The notes under the pieces are model-generated. The model was not told the origin of the DNA. It ran no database searches and was given only the letters and a program-made list of their open reading frames with translations. Position numbers and translations under genes: made by a program. 64,000 bases of DNA from Mycobacteriaceae bacterium (GTDB lineage: Bacteria > Pseudomonadota > Gammaproteobacteria > Burkholderiales > Burkholderiaceae_D): the NCBI GenBank assembly GCA_903970145.1, contig CAJCHO010000058.1, forward strand, positions 41,320 to 105,319, given 5' to 3'. Positions 36,266-45,281 of this stretch are shown here, in pieces (positions within the stretch are counted from its first letter, which is position 1; every line of letters begins with the position of its first letter).

Positions 36266-36703
36266 ATGGATTCGATCAAACCCCTGTATACGACTTCGGC
36301 TACGGCGACCGGCGGCCGCAATGGCCACACACAATCGGCCGACGGGCATGTGAGTGTTGATCTTTCGGTGCCCAAAGCCATGGGTGGCCCGGGCAAACCG
36401 GGGACGTCTACCCCGGAAGACTTGTTCGCTGCGGGCTATGCAGCGTGCTTTGGCGGCGCGCTCGACTTTGTCGGCAAGCAGCACAAGAAGGATGCGTCCA
36501 AGGCTGCCAGTACGGTTCACGTCTCGATCGGTCCGCGCGATCTGGGCGGCTTTGGCCTATCAGTCAAGATTCATGTCGAGGACAAGTCAATCCCCCAGGC
36601 CGAGCTGGCCAGTCTCGCAAACGAAGCGCACGAAAAGATCTGTCCCTATTCGCACGCGACAAGGAATAACGTTGGCGTGGATCTGGAAGTCGTCGGCGCC
36701 TGA
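36266..36703 (+). CDS. ohr: Organic hydroperoxide resistance protein (Ohr/OsmC family)
   Basis: A 145-residue thiol peroxidase for organic hydroperoxides. The two reactive cysteines are in GYAACFGGAL and HEKICPYSHATR, and ATGGRNGHTQSADGHVSVDLSVP is the usual N-terminal block, so it is Ohr not OsmC. It stands alone in a 202-base/84-base setting with no ohrR beside it. Confidence 0.96.
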   Translation: MDSIKPLYTTSATATGGRNGHTQSADGHVSVDLSVPKAMGGPGKPGTSTPEDLFAAGYAACFGGALDFVGKQHKKDASKAASTVHVSIGPRDLGGFGLSVKIHVEDKSIPQAELASLANEAHEKICPYSHATRNNVGVDLEVVGA

Positions 36704-36714
36704 TTGGAGCGCCC

Positions 36715-36751
36715 GGCGCCTCGTCACCCTCGCCGCGTGGAGCGAGGCGCC
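36715..36751. terminator. Hairpin between ohr and plsY
   Basis: GGCGCCTCG (36715-36723) pairs perfectly with CGAGGCGCC (36743-36751) around a 19-base loop between two convergent genes. No T-run follows, so a terminator role is inferred from place and stem. Confidence 0.35.
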
Positions 36752-36786
36752 CATCCGGACTGGATACGACCTTCCACCGCCGGGGG

Positions 36787-37425
36787 TCACGCCGATTTCT
36801 GTTCGGGCTTGCCGGAAGCGTCCTTTTTCTGGCCGATCTTGCCCTCGGTGCCCTTGACCAGTTTCCTTATGTTCTGGTGGTGGCGCACGAAGATCAATGC
36901 GCAGATCAGGATCAGGCAACAGGCACTGCTATCAAGTCCAACCATCAGTACGTAATAGAGCGGTGCGAGCAGCATCGCCGTCAACGCAGCCAGGGAGGAA
37001 TAACGAAATACCAGCGCGACAACGAGCCAGGTCAGCAAGGCATAGACGCCAACCAGTAGCTGCAAGCCGAGCATGACTCCAAAGGCGGTGGCAACGCCCT
37101 TGCCGCCCTTGAAGGCGAAGAACACCGGGAACAGGTGCCCAAGAAATACTGCGATCGCGACCAATGCCACGCCAAGCTCGTCGATCCCCCAAGCGCTGCC
37201 AAGGCGCAGCGCCAGAAATACGGCCAGCCAGCCCTTCGCGCCATCGAGCAGCAGGGTGACCAGGGCTGCGAGCTTGTTACCGCTGCGCAGGACATTGGTC
37301 GCGCCAGGATTGCGCGAGCCATAGCTGCGCGGATCACCCAGCCCGAATGCGCGACTCACGAGGACGGCAAACGACAGCGAACCGAGCAGATACGCGAGCA
37401 GAATGGCGATGGCAAGGTTCATCAT
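36787..37425 (-). CDS. plsY: Glycerol-3-phosphate acyltransferase PlsY
   Basis: A 212-residue membrane enzyme moving acyl groups from acyl phosphate to glycerol-3-phosphate, the first step of phospholipid synthesis. Motif 1 SYGSRNPGATNVLRSG and motif 2 GHLFPVFFAFKGGKGVATAFG are intact. Five hydrophobic segments are visible. The last 25 residues are an unusual Lys/Gly/Gln-rich tail (GQKKDASGKPEQ). Two ATGs (37425, 37422) compete as start. Confidence 0.95.
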   Translation of the reverse strand: MMNLAIAILLAYLLGSLSFAVLVSRAFGLGDPRSYGSRNPGATNVLRSGNKLAALVTLLLDGAKGWLAVFLALRLGSAWGIDELGVALVAIAVFLGHLFPVFFAFKGGKGVATAFGVMLGLQLLVGVYALLTWLVVALVFRYSSLAALTAMLLAPLYYVLMVGLDSSACCLILICALIFVRHHQNIRKLVKGTEGKIGQKKDASGKPEQKSA

Positions 37426-37554
37426 GATGTCCGGGCAGTCACACCGCGTCGCGGCTGGCGCGCGCTAGAATATTTTGTCGCGCTGAGATTGCGAGTTCGC
37501 GAAGAATACCCGGATCGCCGCGGTTCGGGTAGAGGGCGCCGCGCGGCAGCGAAC

Positions 37555-38466
37555 TTAACCGCGTGGGTGATGCCGCGCATGCAATTGCTTCAGGCGCTCG
37601 CGCGCGACGTGGGTGTAGATCTGGGTAGTAGAGATGTCCGCGTGCCCAAGCAGTAACTGGACGACCCGCAAGTCGGCGCCATGGTTGAGCAGATGGGTGG
37701 CGAATGCGTGACGCAGCGTATGCGGCGAGAGCGGTGCGTTGATCTGTGCGCTGGTGGCGTATTTCTTGACAAGGTGCCAGAACATCTGACGGGTCATGCT
37801 GCCACTGGCCTGGTCGCGACGCGCGGTAATGAACAACGCATCGAGCGAGCGTCCGCAGGCCAGTTCCGGACGTGCCCCCTCCAGGTAGCGTCGAATCCAG
37901 GTGAGCGCCTCGTCGCCGACCGGAACGAGGCGTTCCTTGTCGCCCTTGCCAAGCACCCGGATTACCCCATCAGCCAGCGAGATATCGGTGCTCTTGACTG
38001 CGACCAGTTCCGAGACGCGCAAACCGCTCGCGTACATCAACTCAAGCATCGCCCGATCGCGCAGTCCGAGGGGCGTGCTGGGATTGGGTGTAGCAAGCAG
38101 CGCCTCCACCTGCTTTTCAGAGAGCACTTTGGGAAATCGCAGGGCCTGGCGCGCCGCGCGCACGCGGCGCGTTGGATCCTGCGCCACCTCGTGGTTGCGC
38201 AGGGCCAGACGGTAGAAGCGGCGCAGCACCGTTAAGCGCCGGTTCGCACTGCTCGGCCGGCTGCGGGCGTGACAGGCCGCGACGTAAGCAGTCAGCTCTT
38301 CCTCGCGGGCACCCAGGAGGTCGATCTTCTGCTGGGCAAGCCAGGTGGCGTAAAGCGTGAGGTCGCGCCGATAGGCGGCAAGCGTATTGCGCGACAGACC
38401 GTCTTCGAGCCAGACTGCGTCGCAGAAAGCATCGATCGCGCGCTGACTTTTCTCGATTGGCTCCAT
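37555..38466 (-). CDS. xerD: Site-specific tyrosine recombinase XerD
   Basis: A 303-residue recombinase that resolves chromosome dimers at dif with XerC. The start at 38466 gives MEPIEKSQRAIDAFCDAVWLEDGLSRNTLAAYRRDL, typical of XerD. Catalytic residues: Arg in MYASGLRVSELV, His/Arg in LSPHTLRHAFATHLLNHG, and LLGHADISTTQIYTHV with the nucleophile Tyr. There are no neighbouring phage or integron genes, so it is the housekeeping enzyme. Confidence 0.95.
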   Translation of the reverse strand: MEPIEKSQRAIDAFCDAVWLEDGLSRNTLAAYRRDLTLYATWLAQQKIDLLGAREEELTAYVAACHARSRPSSANRRLTVLRRFYRLALRNHEVAQDPTRRVRAARQALRFPKVLSEKQVEALLATPNPSTPLGLRDRAMLELMYASGLRVSELVAVKSTDISLADGVIRVLGKGDKERLVPVGDEALTWIRRYLEGARPELACGRSLDALFITARRDQASGSMTRQMFWHLVKKYATSAQINAPLSPHTLRHAFATHLLNHGADLRVVQLLLGHADISTTQIYTHVARERLKQLHARHHPRG

Positions 38467-38570
38467 GAACACGTATCTTAATGCGGTCGGCAGCGCCGGC
38501 CAATTTGCGCTTGGCTCTCGCCATCGTGGCGTGGTCAAATGCGCGCGTCACCCTTGACTCCGGGAAGACC

Positions 38571-39023
38571 ATGACTGATGTGCTCTTGTCGATACTGCAC
38601 CACACGGCGATCTATGTGCTCGTCTCGCTGCTGGTTGCCGAATGGGTGCTGCTCAGAGGCGCACCCGACTCCCGAACGCTGGCTCGGCTCGCGCGCGCCG
38701 ACCTCGCCTATGGTCTGGCGGCATTGGTACTGATCGGTGTGGGCGTATGTCGGGTCATCTACGGTGCTAAAGGCAGCGCCTTCTATACGCAAAACCCGAT
38801 TTTCTGGCTCAAGATGGGCCTGTTTGCAGGAGTCGGCCTGGTGTCGATCGTGCCCACAGTACGCCTGATCCAGTGGGGCCGGCGCCATCGTGCGAACGCT
38901 TCGGCGCTGCCGTCGGCCTCCGATTTCGCGGCTCTGCGGCGCTATCTTCTGATCGAAGCAGTGCTGTTTGCGGGTATTCCCATCTGCGCCGCGCTCATGG
39001 CGCGCGGCTATGGTCTTGGCTAG
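38571..39023 (+). CDS. DUF2214 family membrane protein
   Basis: A 150-residue integral membrane protein with four hydrophobic helices. Family features: ILHHTAIYVLVSLLVAEWVLL at the start and VCRVIYGAKGSAFYTQNPIFWLKMGLF in the middle. The ATG at 38571 is chosen because the upstream in-frame part is not homologous. It diverges from xerD and its 3' end overlaps ogt by four bases. Function unknown. Confidence 0.85.
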   Translation: MTDVLLSILHHTAIYVLVSLLVAEWVLLRGAPDSRTLARLARADLAYGLAALVLIGVGVCRVIYGAKGSAFYTQNPIFWLKMGLFAGVGLVSIVPTVRLIQWGRRHRANASALPSASDFAALRRYLLIEAVLFAGIPICAALMARGYGLG

Positions 39024-39541
39024 CTGGCGCGCAACTCGAACGCCGCGCGTTCATGCTCGAGTAACCAGCGTTTGATGCCCAGATGAAACTCGGCCTCGCC
39101 GTCGCCGGCAGCACTACCGGCAAAGCCGCCCAGTCCTGCGCTCGCCACAATGCGGTGGCACGGAATGACGAGAGGAAACCAGTTGGCGCCGCACGCCTGT
39201 CCAACCGCACGCGGGGCGGTTCGCAAGTCGCGCGCCAGGTCCCCATAGGACACCACTTCACCGCAGGGCACCTCGCAGATCGCTCGCCAGACACGGCGTT
39301 GAAAAGCCGTACCCTTTTCCGCGAGCGGTAGATCGAAGCCGCGACTCGGATCCGCCAGATAGCGCTCGATCTGGCGGACCGCCTGCTTGGCCACGCGGTC
39401 CTGTGGAGGCAGCGCGGCGGCATCGCGGCGCAGATAGATCAACTCGGCAATCGACGCCCCGGTTACGCGCACGCCGATAGCTCCAAATGGAGCCGGCACC
39501 ACCGCTGACAGCCCGAGACTGCTATGTAGACGTGAATTCAT
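39020..39541 (-). CDS. ogt: Methylated-DNA-protein-cysteine methyltransferase
   Basis: A 173-residue O6-alkylguanine repair protein that accepts the alkyl group on a Cys. The active-site motif is PCHRIV, preceded by the Asn hinge block CGANWFPLVI and GTAFQRRVWRAICEVPCGEVVSYGDLA. There is no Ada N-terminal domain, so it is a stand-alone Ogt-type protein. It is divergent from the AEC transporter gene. Confidence 0.95.
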   Translation of the reverse strand: MNSRLHSSLGLSAVVPAPFGAIGVRVTGASIAELIYLRRDAAALPPQDRVAKQAVRQIERYLADPSRGFDLPLAEKGTAFQRRVWRAICEVPCGEVVSYGDLARDLRTAPRAVGQACGANWFPLVIPCHRIVASAGLGGFAGSAAGDGEAEFHLGIKRWLLEHERAAFELRAS

Positions 39542-39646
39542 GTTCGGAAAATCCGCCAGCGCGCACGGCGCTTTTTGCTAGACTGCGCCACAGTGTACGA
39601 CGCTCGACCCGTCGCTGCGAACGGCAAAACGAAGAAAGTTCAGTCC

Positions 39647-40540
39647 TTGAGTCTTGCCCTCCTGCTGTTGCCCGACTTCACCCCGATAGCCCTGGGATTT
39701 GCACTCTATCGCTGGGTCGCGTTTGGCGACGGATTCTGGACGGGGCTTGAGCGCATCGTCTATTTCGTGCTCTTTCCTGCGCTGCTGTTCCAGTCCGTGT
39801 CCAGCGCCCGTTTCGAAGGCATTGGCACTACCGAGATGCTCGCGGCCTCGGTTGCCGTCACGCTGGCCGCACTCGTGACGAGCTATCTGGCACGTCCTTT
39901 TTCCGCAGCACCGCCGCGCAGCTTTGCCTCGGGGGTGCAGACGGCGTTTCGCTTTAATTCGTATATCGCCCTCGCTATCGCCCAGCGGCTGGATGCCCAG
40001 TCGGCTACAGGTGTGATGGCGCTGATCCTTGCGGTAAACATACCATTGGTTAACGTCGCGGCCGTTTTCGGGCTGGCGCGTCACGCCGAGACCGGTGTGT
40101 TGCGTGCGCTCGTGCGCAATCCCCTGATCATCGGGGTCGGTGCGGGACTGGTATGCAATGCCCTTGGGCTGCACCCGCCCGAATTCATTGGCCAGTCCCT
40201 CGTGCGCCTCGGTAGCGCTTCGGTTGCGCTCGGATTGCTCGCCGTGGGCGCCGGCCTGCGCCTGACGCGCCCCGATGTGTCTGCCGGCTTGATCCTGTGG
40301 TGGAGCCTGGTCAAACTGATGCTAGCGCCGGCGTGCGCCTTGCTAATCGCCCGCTATCTTGGTTTTGATGAAACCAAACGCCTGCTCCTGGTCGGCTTTG
40401 GCGCGCTGCCCAGTGCCTCATCGGCCTACATTCTTGCCACGCGCATGGGTGGCGACGGCCCGCTGGTCGCCTTCCTTGTCACCAGCGGCACGCTGGCTGC
40501 TGCAATCACTCTGCCGATGTGGCTGTATCTGGCGCGCTAG
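39647..40540 (+). CDS. AEC-family (auxin efflux carrier-like) transporter
   Basis: A ten-helix membrane transporter of the AEC/malonate permease type, 297 residues from a TTG at 39647 so that LLLLPDFTPIALGF forms the first helix as in relatives. In-frame GTG (39593) and TTG (39575) would add 18-24 hydrophilic residues and cannot be excluded. Helical blocks RIVYFVLFPALLFQSV and LPSASSAYILATRMGGD are characteristic. Its end overlaps convergent queG by 35 bases. Substrate unknown. Confidence 0.85.
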   Translation: MSLALLLLPDFTPIALGFALYRWVAFGDGFWTGLERIVYFVLFPALLFQSVSSARFEGIGTTEMLAASVAVTLAALVTSYLARPFSAAPPRSFASGVQTAFRFNSYIALAIAQRLDAQSATGVMALILAVNIPLVNVAAVFGLARHAETGVLRALVRNPLIIGVGAGLVCNALGLHPPEFIGQSLVRLGSASVALGLLAVGAGLRLTRPDVSAGLILWWSLVKLMLAPACALLIARYLGFDETKRLLLVGFGALPSASSAYILATRMGGDGPLVAFLVTSGTLAAAITLPMWLYLAR

Positions 40541-41654
40541 TGCGAAGATCCCCCTGGGCCATCGCCCAGGTAACGTGCTCGCGTACCAGTTCGGAAGAAT
40601 GAGCAAGGCGTAGAGCGAGTGCTCCGAGGATATCAAGCCGCAGAGCGGCGCCGGGATTGCCGGCCAGCGCATTGCCCAGTGCGATTGCAACATTGCGCAG
40701 CCATTGCACGTGACTGATGCGACGCAGCGCGCTTCCTTCGGTACGCCGCAGGAAATATTCCTCGTCCCAGGAAAACGCCTCAATCAGGTCCAGCTCGGCG
40801 TAACCGCGATCGGCAAAATCGGCCAGCTCACTGCGCTGCGCGTACTTGTTCCACGGGCAGACCAACTGGCAATCGTCGCAACCATAAATTCGGTTGCCAA
40901 TCGGCCTGCGCAAGGCATCCGGAATGCTGCCCTTGAATTCAATAGTGAGATAGGAGATGCAGCGGCGTGCGTCAAGCAGATAGGGGGCAATGATCGCCTG
41001 GGTCGGGCAGATATCGATGCAGCGCTGGCAGGTGCCGCAGTGCGATTGCGCCGGCGCATCGACGGGCAGCGGTACATCGACGAGGATCTCACCGAGAAAA
41101 AACATCGACCCGGCCTCGCGCGACAAGAGCAGCGTGTGTTTGCCGCGCCAGCCGAGGCCAGCCTTGGTGGCGAGTTCGACTTCCATGAGGGGTGCCGAAT
41201 CGACCAGCACCCGATAGCCATAGGGTCCGATCGCCGCCGCCATGCGCGCAGCCAGATCGTGCAAGCGGGCTCGAAGGACCTTGTGGTAGTCGCGACCGCG
41301 CGCATAACGCGAAACGTTGGCAGCCAAGGGTTCGGCGAGCGTGCGCCAGCCGCTCTCCTGCCATTGCTCACCGCTCTCATCGAGATAGTCACAGCGCACG
41401 ACAATGGCGCGCACACTGCCAGGCGCGACTTCGCCCGGGCGAGCGCGAGTGCGCCCATGGCGCGACATATAATCCATCTCGCCATGAAAACCCCGTTCGA
41501 GCCAGTCGACAAGCCGCTGCTCGGCGTGTGCGAGGTCGACGTCCGAGACCGCGAGCGCGCCAAGGCCAAGTTCGGCTGCCCACCGACGCATCTGTGCGAC
41601 CAGTTCCTGCAGTTCGCGCGCGGAGTATTCGCGCCGGGTTTCGCCATCGCTCAT
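40506..41654 (-). CDS. queG: Epoxyqueuosine reductase QueG
   Basis: A 382-residue cobalamin-dependent iron-sulfur enzyme making queuosine from epoxyqueuosine in tRNA. Two 4Fe-4S cysteine sets are visible: CGTCQRCIDICPTQAI and the later CDDCQLVCPWN, and the N-terminal cobalamin domain includes DYHKVLRARLHDLA and MEVELATKAGLGWRGKHT. The start at 41654 gives MSDGETRREY; its codon overlaps the divergent tsaE ATG. Confidence 0.95.
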   Translation of the reverse strand: MSDGETRREYSARELQELVAQMRRWAAELGLGALAVSDVDLAHAEQRLVDWLERGFHGEMDYMSRHGRTRARPGEVAPGSVRAIVVRCDYLDESGEQWQESGWRTLAEPLAANVSRYARGRDYHKVLRARLHDLAARMAAAIGPYGYRVLVDSAPLMEVELATKAGLGWRGKHTLLLSREAGSMFFLGEILVDVPLPVDAPAQSHCGTCQRCIDICPTQAIIAPYLLDARRCISYLTIEFKGSIPDALRRPIGNRIYGCDDCQLVCPWNKYAQRSELADFADRGYAELDLIEAFSWDEEYFLRRTEGSALRRISHVQWLRNVAIALGNALAGNPGAALRLDILGALALRLAHSSELVREHVTWAMAQGDLRTSAPDTATSAE

Positions 41655-42210
41655 GTCCGATAGTATGTCCCACGGACCCGTCGAGCCGGCCCCGGAAACC
41701 ATTCTCGCGCTGGCCACGCCCGCAGATACCGAGGCGCTCGGGACACGCCTCGCCGGGTGGATTAAGCGCACCCGCTTACCCCTGTTGATCTTCCTGTCGG
41801 GCGATCTGGGCGCCGGCAAGACCTGTCTGGCTCGGGCGCTGCTCGTCGCTCTTGGGGTCAAGGGTCGTATCAAGAGCCCAAGCTACGCTCTTGTGGAGAC
41901 TTACGAGCTTGCGCTCGAGCCCGATGCTGGATTTAGAGATCACCTAAGGTTATACTGCTATCACTTTGATTTTTATAGATTCGTCGACCCGAGAGAGTGG
42001 ATCGATGCGGGATTTCGCGACTATCTGGATGGCAGCAATTTGTGCCTTGTCGAGTGGCCCGAAAACGCGGCTGCGGCGGGTCATTTGCCCGTCCCCGACC
42101 TCGCGATCCGGCTTACGCCGCTCGACTCCGGTCGCAGCGCGCACGTCCTCGCTGCGACCGATAGAGGTCGCGCATGCCTAGCCGACGTCGCTTTCTCACA
42201 ACAGGCCTGA
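41653..42210 (+). CDS. tsaE: tRNA threonylcarbamoyladenosine biosynthesis ATPase TsaE
   Basis: A 185-residue P-loop ATPase that helps TsaB-TsaD form t6A. Walker A is GDLGAGKT and IKSPSYALVETYEL, the family block, follows; HFDFYRFVDPREW and LVEWPENA are also conserved. The ATG at 41653 overlaps the queG start codon; an ATG at 41665 is a possible later start. It overlaps amiC by 37 bases, a common tsaE-amiC coupling. Confidence 0.95.
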   Translation: MSDSMSHGPVEPAPETILALATPADTEALGTRLAGWIKRTRLPLLIFLSGDLGAGKTCLARALLVALGVKGRIKSPSYALVETYELALEPDAGFRDHLRLYCYHFDFYRFVDPREWIDAGFRDYLDGSNLCLVEWPENAAAAGHLPVPDLAIRLTPLDSGRSAHVLAATDRGRACLADVAFSQQA

Positions 42211-43481
42211 AACTCGCGGGCGCGACTCAGGGCGCCTTGCTGTTTTCTGTCATCTATCCGGGCAATGCCAATGCCCTGGGCATTCTCGCCGTCCGGGTCT
42301 GGCCCGCTCCCGAGTACAGCCGCGTCACCATCGAAACCGATCGCCCCTTATCGGCCAAGCCCTTCATCGTCGAAAACCCCGATCGCCTGGTGATCGACGT
42401 CGACGGCCTGATCCTCGACGGAACCCTGCGCGAACTGGTCTCCAAGATCCAGCCCAACGATCCCTATATATCGAGTGTGCGAGTCGGACAGAATCGGCCC
42501 AACGTGGTGCGTATCGTGTTTGACCTCAAGAGCCCGGTCAATCCGCAGGTCTTCAATCTGGATCCGGTGGGCGAGTACCGCTATCGCCTGGTGTTCGATC
42601 TGTATCCAAAAGACGCTGCGGACCCGCTGATTGCGCTCATCGACGAGGCGCGCCGCAACAATGACAGCGCCGTGCCGCGCACCGGCAACGCCAGCGCGCC
42701 AGGCGCTGCTGCGGCGCCAACCCAGGTCACCACCGAAGAGACGCTCAAGGCGATACCTCCGGGTGTGACGCGCATGATTACCATCGCTCTGGACCCCGGC
42801 CACGGCGGCGAGGATCCGGGCGCGATCGGCGCAGCCGGGACCGAAGAAAAATTTGTCGCGCTGTCGATCGCGCGCCGAGTCAAAGCGCGCATCGACGCAG
42901 AACCCAATATGCGCTGCATGCTCACGCGCGAATCTGACTATTTCGTGCCGCTCAATGTGCGCGTGCAAAAAGCGCGGCGCGTGCAGGCGGACCTGTTCGT
43001 GTCGATCCATGCCGACGCCTTTGTCACCCCTGATGCACGCGGCTCCTCCGTATTCGTACTCTCGGAGCGAGGCGCCTCGAGCAGCGCTGCGCGCTGGCTC
43101 GCCAACAAGGAAAATGACGCCGACCTGATCGGGGGAGTGAACATCGCACAGCGCGACCAGCAGCTGGCGCGCGTGCTATTGGACCTCTCAACGACCGCAC
43201 AGATACAGGACAGCATGCGCCTGGGCGACGCCGTGCTACACGAAATCGGCGGCATCAATCGCCTGCATCACGACGGGGTTGAACAGGCCGGATTCGCGGT
43301 TCTCAAGGCCCCTGACATTCCTTCGATCCTCATCGAGACTGCCTTCATCAGCAATCCCGACGAGGAAAGGCGCCTGACCGACGAGTCCTATCAGGAGCAC
43401 ATGGCCGACGCCATCTTCAAGGGACTCAAACGCTACTTCGCGCGCAATCCGCCGCTGGCCAAATCGCGCATTGTCAGCTAG
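42174..43481 (+). CDS. amiC: N-acetylmuramoyl-L-alanine amidase AmiC, Tat-exported
   Basis: A 435-residue zinc amidase that splits septal peptidoglycan during division. SRRRFL at residues 3-8 is a Tat signal, followed by a hydrophobic stretch to about residue 35. An AMIN domain (about residues 40-140) leads to a linker and Amidase_3: zinc ligands in ALDPGHGGEDPGAIG, GTEEKFVAL and FVSIHADAF, and catalytic Glu in ILIETAFISN. It is coupled to tsaE. Confidence 0.96.
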   Translation: MPSRRRFLTTGLKLAGATQGALLFSVIYPGNANALGILAVRVWPAPEYSRVTIETDRPLSAKPFIVENPDRLVIDVDGLILDGTLRELVSKIQPNDPYISSVRVGQNRPNVVRIVFDLKSPVNPQVFNLDPVGEYRYRLVFDLYPKDAADPLIALIDEARRNNDSAVPRTGNASAPGAAAAPTQVTTEETLKAIPPGVTRMITIALDPGHGGEDPGAIGAAGTEEKFVALSIARRVKARIDAEPNMRCMLTRESDYFVPLNVRVQKARRVQADLFVSIHADAFVTPDARGSSVFVLSERGASSSAARWLANKENDADLIGGVNIAQRDQQLARVLLDLSTTAQIQDSMRLGDAVLHEIGGINRLHHDGVEQAGFAVLKAPDIPSILIETAFISNPDEERRLTDESYQEHMADAIFKGLKRYFARNPPLAKSRIVS

Positions 43482-43486
43482 CTCGG

Positions 43487-43504
43487 AAGGCCCGGTCGGG
43501 CCTT
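43487..43504. terminator. Bidirectional terminator-like hairpin
   Basis: AAGGCCC (43487-43493) and GGGCCTT (43498-43504) form a perfect 7-bp stem with a GGTC loop, five bases after the amiC stop and one base before the end of the convergent deacetylase gene. No long T-run follows. Confidence 0.45.
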
Positions 43505-43505
43505 G

Positions 43506-44408
43506 TTACAGACAGCCACGATAGAGCTGCGCAGGGTCGCCGAACAGCCGCTCAAAGAGGGTCACACTGCGCGACACCCCGTCACATACGAACGCATTCT
43601 GGCTGGCACGCAGGCGTGCAGCGCGATCGAGCGCAGCGGTATCGGTATAGAACGGCGGGTCGGCTAGCGGCAGGCCGACGGCTGCCGATTCCTCGACCAG
43701 GATGCGCAGATACTCCGTCATATGTTCGGCCGTGTAGGGATTGGTGTCATGCATGGTCACCACCACCGGTATGACACCGTCTATGGCTGGCATGTGCCCG
43801 GCCGCGCGCACCTGCGCGACGAGCTCGAGCTCATCGTGAAGATGGCTGCGGCGCCGCAAACTGATGATCCAGCCATAGATTTTTCCATCATTGGCACTCA
43901 GGTCCGTGAGCAGCATCTCCATGCTCGCCACGCGGTAGGCAGCGAGCGTGTCATCGTTGTAGGCCCAGTCGGGTGGCCGCACCAGACCCGCATCGAGCGA
44001 ACACTCGCTCTGAATCGCCGCTCTCCCGAGAACCAGCGAGTCGGCCAGCTCCTGGGCCCCCATGCGCGTGTGCGCGACGTGGCCGCGCGGCGAACCGGAA
44101 TGCAGACCGACGAGGTCACCCGCAGCGCATTCGCGGCGCATGAGTGCGCGGCCGGCAGGATTCCCGCCATGGTCGCTGTGCACGGCCTGCACAAAAAAAA
44201 CCGCCTTGATGTTAGGAGTGACCGGATTGTCCGCCAGTTGCTCGAGTATCTCGACCGTTGGTGAGGGCTGCCACAGACTCGGCCCATCGTCGAAGGTCAG
44301 CAGAAAGCGCACCGGTTCAGCAGCATTCGAATCAAAGCTCAACATCCCTAGCACAGCCAGCCGCAGCGCTGCGCGACGGATTGACACTTTCCGTCCAATT
44401 CCAAACAT
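43506..44408 (-). CDS. Polysaccharide deacetylase family protein, exported
   Basis: A 300-residue NodB-fold protein with a signal peptide (about residues 1-31, ending SNAA). The metal-binding motif LLTFDDGPS is intact. The usual HxxxH metal site is replaced by GLHSGSPRGHVAH, which keeps histidines at other spacing. An HDTNPYTAEHM block lies near the C terminus. It is divergent from the aryl polyene operon across 150 bases, so joint regulation is possible but unproven. Confidence 0.82.
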   Translation of the reverse strand: MFGIGRKVSIRRAALRLAVLGMLSFDSNAAEPVRFLLTFDDGPSLWQPSPTVEILEQLADNPVTPNIKAVFFVQAVHSDHGGNPAGRALMRRECAAGDLVGLHSGSPRGHVAHTRMGAQELADSLVLGRAAIQSECSLDAGLVRPPDWAYNDDTLAAYRVASMEMLLTDLSANDGKIYGWIISLRRRSHLHDELELVAQVRAAGHMPAIDGVIPVVVTMHDTNPYTAEHMTEYLRILVEESAAVGLPLADPPFYTDTAALDRAARLRASQNAFVCDGVSRSVTLFERLFGDPAQLYRGCL

Positions 44409-44558
44409 GGTGTTCCAAATCACTTTACTGACGAGCCCCTGTATTAAACTACCACCGCCCGACGCACATCCCCGGGTGCTAGACCGGGCCGGCGTCCGGC
44501 CGGCGGGCGTCCACGCGGCCAATAGTGCGGCGTGCATTTATAGGCTACCGCGCATCCC

Positions 44559-45281
44559 ATGAGCTTTCGATTTACCGTCCAACGCTGGTCCGCCTGGGCC
44601 CCCGGACTATCAGACCCCGCACAGTGGCATTCGTGGCTCCTGCAACCGCACGCCTTGAGCAGCGATGAGATCCCTGCGCTTACGCAGATGCCAGCGATGA
44701 TGCGCCGGCGCGTCGAAGGTCTGGGACGCATGGCCCTGCACTGCGCCTATACGACCCTCGGCGACATGAGCGATCTGCCGATCGTGTTCGCCTCGCGCTT
44801 TGGCGACCTTGCACGCTCGGTTGATTTGCTGCGCCAACTGGCCTGCCACGAACCCGTGTCGCCCGCCGGATTCAGTCTGTCAGTCCACAATGCCTTTGCT
44901 GCACTATTCTCGATTGCGCGTGCCGATCCGCACAACTATACCGCGATCGCCGCCGGGGAGGAAACGGTCGAGGCAGCGTTCTGCGAGGCGACTGGACTGC
45001 TGGCCGATGGTGCAGCGCAGGTCATGGTGGTCTATTACGATCAGCCCTTACCCCCGGTATTTGCCTCTTTCGGCGATGCACGCGAGATTCCCCGAGGATG
45101 GGCCTGTCGCCTGACGGCCGCTGCGCGCGGCGTAAGCCTGAGCTGCGAGCCGGCCGCAGAAGCTGTCCCGGCCAGCGGGTTGCCGGCTGATCTGCGCGCC
45201 TTGAAGTTTCTGCTTTCCGACCAGGCCTGCCATCTGCATGCGGCGGGCGCGCGCACCTGGCGTTGGCAGCGCGATGCTTAA
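44559..45281 (+). CDS. apeC: APE chain-length factor (beta-ketoacyl synthase-like)
   Basis: A 240-residue protein matching the beta-ketoacyl synthase N-terminal-like domain used as chain-length factor in aryl polyene clusters. The blocks LPIVFASRFGDLARSVDLLRQL and FSLSVHNAFAALFSIA are characteristic, and the ketosynthase Cys is absent, as expected of a CLF. It should pair with the ketosynthase at 56088 to set polyene length. It is first of the rightward pigment operon; its last 8 bases overlap the acyltransferase gene. Confidence 0.88.
   Translation: MSFRFTVQRWSAWAPGLSDPAQWHSWLLQPHALSSDEIPALTQMPAMMRRRVEGLGRMALHCAYTTLGDMSDLPIVFASRFGDLARSVDLLRQLACHEPVSPAGFSLSVHNAFAALFSIARADPHNYTAIAAGEETVEAAFCEATGLLADGAAQVMVVYYDQPLPPVFASFGDAREIPRGWACRLTAAARGVSLSCEPAAEAVPASGLPADLRALKFLLSDQACHLHAAGARTWRWQRDA

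Noticed and set aside
37555..38466. Tyrosine recombinase as a sign of a mobile element
   Set aside because: It matches chromosomal XerD end to end and no phage, integron or attachment-site features surround it.
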